Notes under the pieces: generated by a model
The model's input: only the letters and a program-made list of their open reading frames with translations
The model's database searches: none
What the model was told of the DNA's origin: nothing
Assembly: GCA_028688175.1 (NCBI GenBank)
Contig: JAQTYS010000076.1
Coordinates: 1 to 10,817, forward strand
Source: Methanothrix sp.
GTDB taxonomy: Archaea > Halobacteriota > Methanosarcinia > Methanotrichales > Methanotrichaceae
DNA: 10,817 nucleotides
Reading direction: 5' to 3'
Program-made: the position numbers and the translations under genes
Part shown: positions 6,034-10,817 of the stretch, in pieces
How positions within the stretch are numbered: position 1 is the stretch's first letter
Layout of the letters: the number at the start of each line of letters is the position of its first letter

Positions 6034-7946
6034 TAAGCGACCTCCTGAGTTTGCCTTTCCTGCTTAGGCGATTTTTCATCCCCAGCCTGTTTCATAGCAA
6101 CTGCAATCCTCCGAGCGAGGATGAGTTCTGCAGCCATCCTACTGATTGCTTGGTACGGCTCTTCATTCATCAACATTCCTTTGAGGTCATCTTTTTGGAG
6201 GGGAACTTGTTCTAAGCTGCCGGTTTTGCGTTTTAAAAGCCTTAATGCGTCAGAAGCAATGAGATCTCTTAGCTTATCCGCCTCACCTTTTGAGGGTGTT
6301 TTCCAGTCTTTGTAATCCTCTGCTAATTCTCGCATTTCATAGGCAACACTATCTGGTAGCTTGTTTTCACAATGCATTTTTGCCCATTTGCGCAGACGTT
6401 CATCCAGGCCGTTTGCCTTCTCGGGCAGCCATTTTTCTCTGATCTTTATGGGGGCACCACTCCGAGGATAGATATGAACGGCAAGGCCGTCTCTTTCATC
6501 TTGAGCATCTCGTCCATCCTTTGCTGCCTTCTCAGCCTCATTTCCGAAATTAAGCAGGTTTTCCAGCGGCTCCAAGTAATGCCCGATGGCAATTCCAACA
6601 GATAGCGTTAATGGAATACCACTATCGCATTGAAGTGCAGTCAATTTTTCTCCTTTTTCTCTAAATCCATCATGAAGAGCTCTTGCTGCACCAAGACAGG
6701 TATCGAGAGGCAAGAAAGCTAAAACATCATCTCCGCCAGAGAAGACCATACATCCATGATATTCTTCTTCTACTATTCTTTTTGCTTCAGATGCAAACTC
6801 TGCAAGCAGTCCTGAAAAAGCTCTATGATCGCCGACTGAATCAATTTCTGAAAGAGCTTTTCCCATGCGATCACCATCGGCTTTCAATACAGCTAGATAC
6901 TGGTTAGGCTCGCCAAGTCCCAGGCCGCCATCATCTTTTTTCTGTAGCTGATTGACAGCTTTTTCAATTCGATCCAGCTTGTCGGGATCACCTTTATAGG
7001 GGTTGTACTCATCCTTATCTAAGATCTTCTTGAGATCCTCTTTAGCTCTGGCCAGGCGGGATGGATATAGAATATGTCCATCCGAGCGAAACTCTTGATA
7101 AAGCCGATCTCCTATGCCAGTTGAAAAGCTATTTATCTCACCCTCACGGCAACATGCCTCAATCTCATCAAGAATCCTATTGGCTTTGTCGTCAGGATGG
7201 TTTCTGATTCCTCGAATCCACGGATCGGCTGCCACTCGAACGACCGATGGAAATACTGCATTTTTGCCGTCTGGCTGCCTTCCAAGTCGTTTGGTCAGTC
7301 CAATGGCACAGAGCTGCTCACCATCACTCAAGCGCAATTTCATAGAAAGCCATTTGGGAAGAGATTTATCTTTTTGAATAACGCTCTCCCTGGCACCATC
7401 AAGAGATGATTTGGGAATGCCAAAAAATCCCTTGGGCTGCCTGAAGTTCCTGATTGATTTCCTGCCTGCCAATAGCCGCATTACTTTCATGCGATCTTTT
7501 TTATAGCTAGCGCCTTCTTCAATCCAGGCTGAATAAAATTCAATTGCATCATCAACCTGGTCCTTCCAGATATCTTGGCCTATTTTATCCTGGAGAACAA
7601 GCTTTCCAGCTTCTTTCTTTGCCTTTTCAGCTAGATCAATCCATACTCTCTTTGCAGCATCCTGCGCTTTTTCATTGATTACTTCCGGGCTTTCGCTTCC
7701 TTCAGGCAATCTTGCCAAAATGACATTGGCTACGTTAAAGTCGCTTTCCAGGGACTCCAATCGTGAATCGCCTTTATCAAGTCCAGGAAATATCAAATCT
7801 CCCTTATAATGAGAAATCTCCCTTGCTGCTGCCTTACTGATAACGGAAAGAAGATAAGATCCATACCATAAGTCTTTGGTTCGCCGGGCAGCAGCGATGA
7901 AGTCCTGAACAGGCCCGATTGATAGAACATAAAGATACGATGCCAT
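6033..7946 (-). CDS. cmr2: Cas10/Cmr2, cyclic oligoadenylate synthase without an HD domain
   Basis: This is the large subunit of the Cmr complex. When target RNA binds, its Palm domain makes cyclic oligoadenylates from ATP. The 637-aa chain begins directly with the first Palm segment: LSIGPVQDFIAAARRTKDLW at 8-27 and YGSYLLSVISKAAA at 28-41. The roughly 200-residue N-terminal HD nuclease domain of longer Cmr2 proteins is absent. The motif VLKADGDRMGK (353-363) precedes the catalytic FSGGDDVLAF (402-411), so the GGDD cyclase motif (404-407) is intact. The usual four-cysteine zinc ribbon is not evident; only CC at 265-266 is seen in the expected area. The C-terminal region (about 530-637) is helical. 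The ATG overlaps the cmr1 stop (ATGA), with AGAGGTGA upstream. I infer signalling without Cas10 DNase activity. Confidence 0.95.
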   Translation of the reverse strand: MASYLYVLSIGPVQDFIAAARRTKDLWYGSYLLSVISKAAAREISHYKGDLIFPGLDKGDSRLESLESDFNVANVILARLPEGSESPEVINEKAQDAAKRVWIDLAEKAKKEAGKLVLQDKIGQDIWKDQVDDAIEFYSAWIEEGASYKKDRMKVMRLLAGRKSIRNFRQPKGFFGIPKSSLDGARESVIQKDKSLPKWLSMKLRLSDGEQLCAIGLTKRLGRQPDGKNAVFPSVVRVAADPWIRGIRNHPDDKANRILDEIEACCREGEINSFSTGIGDRLYQEFRSDGHILYPSRLARAKEDLKKILDKDEYNPYKGDPDKLDRIEKAVNQLQKKDDGGLGLGEPNQYLAVLKADGDRMGKALSEIDSVGDHRAFSGLLAEFASEAKRIVEEEYHGCMVFSGGDDVLAFLPLDTCLGAARALHDGFREKGEKLTALQCDSGIPLTLSVGIAIGHYLEPLENLLNFGNEAEKAAKDGRDAQDERDGLAVHIYPRSGAPIKIREKWLPEKANGLDERLRKWAKMHCENKLPDSVAYEMRELAEDYKDWKTPSKGEADKLRDLIASDALRLLKRKTGSLEQVPLQKDDLKGMLMNEEPYQAISRMAAELILARRIAVAMKQAGDEKSPKQERQTQEVA

Positions 7947-9238
7947 CAGTTCACCTCTACAAATCCATTTTCTTTTGCAAAGGCAAGGAAACCTTCAAGA
8001 GCAGATCCAGATGAAGAGCGGGATTGTGCTCCAGCCTTCAGCCTGCCAAGGGGTGAGTTTGGATAGCTGGCCAGCGCAGGGTCACTCAATTTTTTAAAGT
8101 GTGGATTTCCTGATGCTTTTTTTAAGATTACTTCATCAGGAGATGATGAATTCAGCTTCAAAACCAATTGAATTACTTCACCATTTCTACAGATCATTGG
8201 CCTCAATATCAGAGGACTTGCCATTCTTGTTTTCTCATCTCCCATGACTACTGGGTACAGCTCAGTGTCCTTGGGATCATCATTATCCTTAAAGTGAAAT
8301 ACAATTGGCAGCCCTAGCTCAGCTCTGGGGAATGCATCATCAGGGATTGCAGGCATCCTTGAGTGCCGTAAGTATCTGCTGCCAGTAGCCTTCCTTATTG
8401 ATTCCGGCTCAGGCCAGCGGGAGCGTCCAGGCCGATTGGGGCTTGATCCAGGATTTCTGCCAACACCCTGGCCCTGCCTGAAGGTCTGCATCAAGCCTAC
8501 TACCTCTGTCCATCCCTGTAATACATTAGTACTATTTTTATCCAATATCAGGAATCTATCGGGCATAGTAGGCCAATCCTGCAAGCGAGATAACTCGATA
8601 CCAAAACCTTCCATGGATGATCTGTACCACGAATTAAGTGATTTTATACTAGGTGATAAATTTTTGCAGTACAATGCCCCACAACCTCGCCTCACTCTGG
8701 CACCTATTCCGCCAAAATTAGTCCAAGCCCAAACGGCTGCATCTACATCCTGAGATAGACTTTGAGGATAAGTGAGCTTCAATTCAAAAGAAACATTAGA
8801 TGTACAATTGGCAGGAGGAATTCCGTCCCTTTTGTTTCCCTGGAATGGAAAGAGCGCGTAAGATGGATGATTCTTTTCAAATCGAGGAAAGTTTTTGTCT
8901 TCAGGGAAATAAGCACAGGAGTATGTTTTTCCGGGAGATTTAACATCAACTTGCAAGGCAACATGGCTGGGGTTCTCCGTTGTCCCCCATATCTCACCTT
9001 CTCGCTGGCGAAGCTTGGCAACAGTCGCGCATTTTGCACCTCTAGTTGCCCTCCACCAGAACCGCAGATGCCCCCGAACACTTGACGGCCTGATCAGCGT
9101 CACCTGGTCGTTCTCTCCTGCTTTCACACCCCCCCCAAAGATCGGCGTAATTATTTGAATATCATGGATCTTGTTGATTATTTCAGGATGCGGATTTGTA
9201 TTAGTAGGTTGTTTAGGACATTCTAGAATTCTGCGCAC
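7946..9238 (-). CDS. cmr1: Type III-B RAMP protein Cmr1
   Basis: Cmr1 is the RAMP subunit capping the 3' end of the crRNA in the Cmr complex. The 430-aa protein shows the family signature: IQIITPIFGGG at 27-37, then RPSSVRGHLRFWWRA at 50-64, WGT at 84-86, and the glycine- and arginine-rich loop GGIGARVRRGCGA at 176-188. A second RAMP unit fills the C-terminal half. The start is a GTG at 9238, chosen because GGCGGTGAT lies six bases upstream and no ATG is available before the conserved core. About 25 residues precede the first core strand, slightly longer than a minimal Cmr1. It is the first large gene of the operon, and its stop overlaps the cas10 start. Confidence 0.94.
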   Translation of the reverse strand: MRRILECPKQPTNTNPHPEIINKIHDIQIITPIFGGGVKAGENDQVTLIRPSSVRGHLRFWWRATRGAKCATVAKLRQREGEIWGTTENPSHVALQVDVKSPGKTYSCAYFPEDKNFPRFEKNHPSYALFPFQGNKRDGIPPANCTSNVSFELKLTYPQSLSQDVDAAVWAWTNFGGIGARVRRGCGALYCKNLSPSIKSLNSWYRSSMEGFGIELSRLQDWPTMPDRFLILDKNSTNVLQGWTEVVGLMQTFRQGQGVGRNPGSSPNRPGRSRWPEPESIRKATGSRYLRHSRMPAIPDDAFPRAELGLPIVFHFKDNDDPKDTELYPVVMGDEKTRMASPLILRPMICRNGEVIQLVLKLNSSSPDEVILKKASGNPHFKKLSDPALASYPNSPLGRLKAGAQSRSSSGSALEGFLAFAKENGFVEVN

Positions 9239-9300
9239 GACTCAATCACCGCCTTTTCATTTTCTTGGCTCCATACCTGATATCTCTTCGTTTCAGACAT
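9223..9300 (-). CDS. Possible 25-aa leader peptide overlapping the cmr1 start
   Basis: An ATG at 9300, preceded at seven bases by GAGGT, opens a 25-codon frame. It begins MSETKRYQVWSQ, ends AEF, and stops with TAG at 9225-9223. It lies in a different frame from cmr1 and overlaps the first 16 bases of it. The cmr1 ribosome site GGCGGTGAT is inside it, so translating the leader could open that site. I recognise no function. It may be chance, but start, ribosome site and overlap are in good order. Confidence 0.3.
   Translation of the reverse strand: MSETKRYQVWSQENEKAVIESCAEF
9245..9253 (-). promoter_or_regulatory. Ribosome binding site for the cmr1 GTG start
   Basis: The minus strand reads GGCGGTGAT, one mismatch from GGAGGTGAT, six bases before the GTG at 9238. 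It supports GTG as the true start of cmr1. Confidence 0.65.
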
Positions 9301-9320
9301 CTACTCAACCTCTCAATCCT

Positions 9321-9348
9321 GCAAAGATAGCATTTTGCTAATCTTTGC
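9321..9348 (-). repeat. Inverted repeat between the TATA box and cmr1, possible operator
   Basis: GCAAAGATAGCA (9321-9332) is mirrored by TGCT-A-ATCTTTGC (9336-9348), giving a 12-bp stem with one bulged base and a 3-base centre. It starts immediately downstream of the TATA box and spans the expected transcription start near 9328. This is where archaeal repressors commonly bind. It could also act as a hairpin at the 5' end of the mRNA. Confidence 0.5.
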
Positions 9349-9365
9349 AATATATATTCCGATAA
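9349..9365 (-). promoter_or_regulatory. TATA-box promoter of the Cmr operon
   Basis: The minus strand reads TTATCGG followed by AATATATATT (9358-9349), an archaeal BRE-like and TATA arrangement. A start about 25 bases downstream would fall near 9328 and give a leader of roughly 90 bases before cmr1. No other promoter-like site is visible between the cmr genes, so this probably drives all eight. Confidence 0.5.
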
Positions 9366-9379
9366 TGTTTAAAAAATAT

Positions 9380-9463
9380 GGAATAGCATCTTGTTTTTCT
9401 CAGAGCATCACAAGTTATGCCCTAAATGCATAAGCTGGGCTGCTAGATACAAATATGCTATTC
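9380..9463. repeat. 10-bp inverted repeat flanking the upstream promoter region
   Basis: GGAATAGCAT (9380-9389) and ATGCTATTCC (9454-9463) are perfect inverted copies 64 bases apart. A shorter related ATAGCAT occurs at 9327-9333 inside the operator-like repeat. These may be repeated binding sites for one regulator; chance is not excluded in AT-rich DNA. Confidence 0.3.
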
Positions 9464-9503
9464 CTAAGACAAAATAGGCTATAGCTGTTCCGAATCCATT
9501 CAT
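9408..9503 (-). CDS. Possible 31-aa single-span membrane peptide
   Basis: An ATG at 9503, with GAGGT eight bases upstream, opens a 31-codon frame ending TGA at 9410-9408. The peptide starts MNGFGTAIAYFVLGIAY and continues with LYLAAQLMHLG, so residues about 4-27 form one convincing transmembrane helix with a short polar tail ending HNL. It lies just upstream of the Cmr promoter on the same strand. Another open but startless frame covers 9600-9415 and encodes a charged stretch (KDGYEVKYNEW) just before it. The region may thus hold an overlapping tiny gene pair or the remains of a larger gene. I recognise no family. Confidence 0.35.
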   Translation of the reverse strand: MNGFGTAIAYFVLGIAYLYLAAQLMHLGHNL

Positions 9504-9663
9504 TGTATTTGACCTCATAACCATCTTTGATTGTCATTCGATTCAGGCGATCTCTTTCAAGATCTATTATTTCAAATGCAGTTTGCTTTTTAAAAACACC
9601 TCATAACTTTAATTGTATTTCTTGCATAAATACTTTTCTAAAAATGTATTTACTGAAGTATTA
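9504..9663. other. AT-rich spacer with only a startless open frame
   Basis: The minus strand is open from 9600 to 9415. Its beginning reads like protein (KKQTAFEIIDLERDRL), but there is no start codon until an ATG at 9537, and an in-frame TGA precedes the open stretch at 9601-9603. It may be a decayed gene. The remaining bases are A/T runs without a recognisable element. Confidence 0.3.
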
Positions 9664-9700
9664 TAAAAATAGTACCACCTGCCTTTATTAGCAGATGGTA
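9664..9700 (-). terminator. Intrinsic-type terminator on the minus strand
   Basis: TACCACCTGC (9673-9682) and GCAGATGGTA (9691-9700) form a 10-bp stem around an 8-base loop. As minus-strand RNA all ten positions pair (one G-U); the plus strand would have a C-A mismatch. On the minus strand the stem is followed within three bases by TATTTTTATAAT. This fits termination of transcripts coming from the csb2-like gene, which ends about 100 bases upstream, and would separate it from the Cmr operon. Confidence 0.55.
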
Positions 9701-9724
9701 TTGAGGCCAAATCTGATGATATTG

Positions 9725-9762
9725 GTTTCAATGGGGCCACGGCTTCTTAGCCATGGAATTAC
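9725..9762 (+). repeat. Single CRISPR-repeat-like element
   Basis: This 38-base element opens with GTTTCAAT, a common CRISPR repeat terminus. It continues with GGGGCC and then an 8-bp hairpin, CCACGGCT (9737-9744) TCTT AGCCATGG (9749-9756), with one G-U pair on the minus strand. Length, terminus and central hairpin resemble type I-C and I-G style repeats. It lies about 40 bases beyond the csb2-like stop, where a type I-G array could be expected. No second copy is seen in the window, so it is not an array. It could be a lone relic or a hairpin unrelated to CRISPR. Confidence 0.35.
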
Positions 9763-9803
9763 ATATATTAGTTAATCTTCATTCTATATCATCCTATTGG
9801 ATT

Positions 9804-10595
9804 TCAGACCATTTCATCCTCAAATCCCCCCATCCCAAAGTGCGCCGCGTATCCCACCGCCACCGGCCCCTGCACCGCCTCCGCAAACTCGATGCGAAAT
9901 CCATATCCTGCACCATTCGCCGCCTGCCTTCCCCCGCCCGTCTCTCTGCGGCGCTGGAAGGCGTGCCATGGCACCTGTCGCCCGCCCAGCATCGTGCCTG
10001 CTACCGGCTCCACCTTCACCGGCCTGGGAAAGCCCTCTTGATCCAGCAGCCGCAGGAGGTCGTGCTCCGGGCTGCCGATCTGCAGGCCGCTCGCGTCCCG
10101 CTTGAGCGCGCCCGCCCGCGTGACCTTGGCATGTCGAGTGGGAATGAAGGGCGTGCGTGAAATCCAGGCGCGGGAGCGGGCCAGCAGCGGGCACAAACCG
10201 GGCTGCTGATCTGTGCCTTCATAGTCCTGCGGTTGGCCGAAACCCTGCAAAATCATCTGGATCTCAAGGTCGTTTCCATTCCAGATCCTGCTCAGCTCTC
10301 GCAAAGTTTTTTGATCCTCAGGTTCAAAGCCTGCCGGAGCATAAATGGTGATGTGGGTGATCTCACCGTCGATGCTCTTTGGCAATGCATTTTCGGATTC
10401 ACAGAAGATGTATGAATGACGATTGCCCTGCAATGGTCTTCCCTGCTCGTCGCATCCCGTAAAGATGCTTGAGCCGTTTGAGAGGCTGACCAGAGCCGCG
10501 TGGACACGATCCGCCAGGATTATGGTATCTGTAAGTTGCGGCGGCTTCTTGCTCGCCACAGCAAAGCGGGCAACTGTAGGTTTGATTGTCATCAT
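9804..10595 (-). CDS. csb2: Cas6-like C-terminal half of Csb2 (GSU0054 family), stand-alone
   Basis: Csb2 of type I-G (I-U) systems is a Cas5-Cas6 fusion of roughly 400-500 aa, and its C-terminal Cas6 part is linked to crRNA processing. This 263-aa protein matches only that later part. Residues 6-36 (PTVARFAV to VHAALV) and GRPLQGNRHSYIF (52-64) are followed by HITIYAPAGF (81-90), SRTPFIPTRH, a GFPRPVKVEPV segment, RRETGGG and the terminal GPVAVGYAAHFGMGGF. Candidate catalytic histidines are H32, H60 and H81; I cannot choose among them. An in-frame TGA lies 9 bases before the ATG, and the upstream DNA is AT-rich and non-coding, so the Cas5 half is cleanly missing rather than frameshifted. GGGGA precedes the double ATG. 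The 3' half is GC-rich (41 of 60 bases at 9841-9900) while the 5' half is not (31 of 60 at 10321-10380). It is either a relic or a working stand-alone processing enzyme. Confidence 0.75.
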   Translation of the reverse strand: MMTIKPTVARFAVASKKPPQLTDTIILADRVHAALVSLSNGSSIFTGCDEQGRPLQGNRHSYIFCESENALPKSIDGEITHITIYAPAGFEPEDQKTLRELSRIWNGNDLEIQMILQGFGQPQDYEGTDQQPGLCPLLARSRAWISRTPFIPTRHAKVTRAGALKRDASGLQIGSPEHDLLRLLDQEGFPRPVKVEPVAGTMLGGRQVPWHAFQRRRETGGGRQAANGAGYGFRIEFAEAVQGPVAVGYAAHFGMGGFEDEMV

Positions 10596-10769
10596 TTCCC
10601 CAGCTCAATTCCCCTCCACCACAAGAGATATATTTGCATATAGATAAAGCTTTTTTATTGAGCGACATATATTTAATATTATTAGATAGACTGTACTTTC
10701 CAACTTTTCGATATTTTTATAGTATTTTCTAATTATATTTAGCCAAAACGTTCGTATTAAAAATTAAAG
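10596..10769. other. AT-rich spacer upstream of the csb2-like gene
   Basis: Apart from the TATA-like site at 10713-10722, I see no gene, repeat or RNA here. No trace of the missing Cas5 half of Csb2 is readable in any minus-strand frame. Confidence 0.5.
10713..10722 (-). promoter_or_regulatory. TATA-like promoter upstream of the csb2-like gene
   Basis: The minus strand reads AGAAAATA followed by CTATAAAAAT, a good archaeal TATA box with an A-rich upstream element. A start near 10692 would leave about 95 bases before the ATG at 10595. The site suggests that the truncated gene has its own promoter. The surrounding DNA is AT-rich, so chance matches are possible. Confidence 0.35.
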
Positions 10770-10811
10770 TTTTTATACTAGGATTAGATTCACTCCACAG
10801 GGAGTAGAATG
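10770..10811 (+). promoter_or_regulatory. Divergent TATA-like promoter and possible gene start at the right edge
   Basis: TTTTTATACT (10770-10779), preceded by AAAATTAAAG, is 26 bases from a GGGAG at about 10800. An ATG at 10809 follows and runs off the window with only three codons visible. ACTCC and GGAGT form a small 5-bp inverted repeat just before it. A plus-strand gene may start here, but there is too little sequence to say what it is. Confidence 0.25.
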
Positions 10812-10817
10812 ATCAAA

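Noticed and set aside
9664..9762. A two-repeat CRISPR array made of the two hairpins at 9673-9700 and 9737-9756
   Set aside because: The two hairpins share only general shape, not sequence. One is followed by a T-rich run and is better read as a terminator. No spacer-repeat periodicity is present.
10399..10668. 89-codon minus-strand frame overlapping the csb2-like start, with a Cys-rich stretch
   Set aside because: It overlaps the recognisable Csb2 coding sequence in another frame and shows no family motif. It does not supply the missing Cas5 half.

Overview
The window looks like part of an archaeal genome, most likely a euryarchaeal methanogen. The evidence is the archaeal-type 5S rRNA at the left edge, TATA-box promoters, GGAGGTGAT-like Shine-Dalgarno sites, and an acylphosphatase-like protein of a kind I associate with Methanothrix-type methanogens. 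The genus is an inference from style, not from a database match. Most of the DNA is an eight-gene type III-B CRISPR-Cas (Cmr) operon on the minus strand. Next to it lie the remains, or a re-used part, of a type I-G (formerly I-U) system.

Layout from left to right: (1) the 3' part of a 5S rRNA gene (1-119, +). (2) A 161-aa acylphosphatase-like protein (153-638, +). (3) A short convergent spacer rich in palindromes. (4) The Cmr operon, read right to left: cmr1 (GTG start, 9238), cas10/cmr2, cmr3, cmr4, cmr5, cmr6, a CARF-nuclease of the Can2/Card1 family, and csx3 (stop at 803). Adjacent genes overlap by up to 4 bases or are at most 13 bases apart, so this is one transcription unit. (5) A 565-base spacer that holds a TATA box with an inverted repeat, a possible 25-aa leader peptide, a possible 31-aa membrane peptide, a minus-strand terminator and one CRISPR-repeat-like element. 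(6) A 263-aa protein that matches only the C-terminal, Cas6-like part of the Cas5-Cas6 fusion Csb2. (7) An AT-rich right edge with divergent promoter-like sequences.

How the genes should work together: Cmr1-6 form the crRNA-guided RNA-targeting complex. Cmr4 carries the target-RNA cleavage aspartate. Cas10 keeps the GGDD cyclase motif but has no N-terminal HD nuclease domain. Target binding should therefore lead to cyclic oligoadenylate synthesis, which activates the CARF nuclease. Csx3, translationally coupled to that nuclease, should degrade the signal. The window has no cas1, cas2, canonical cas6 or CRISPR array. The stand-alone Csb2 C-terminal half is therefore the only candidate here for a crRNA-processing enzyme. 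This is the most unusual feature of the window.
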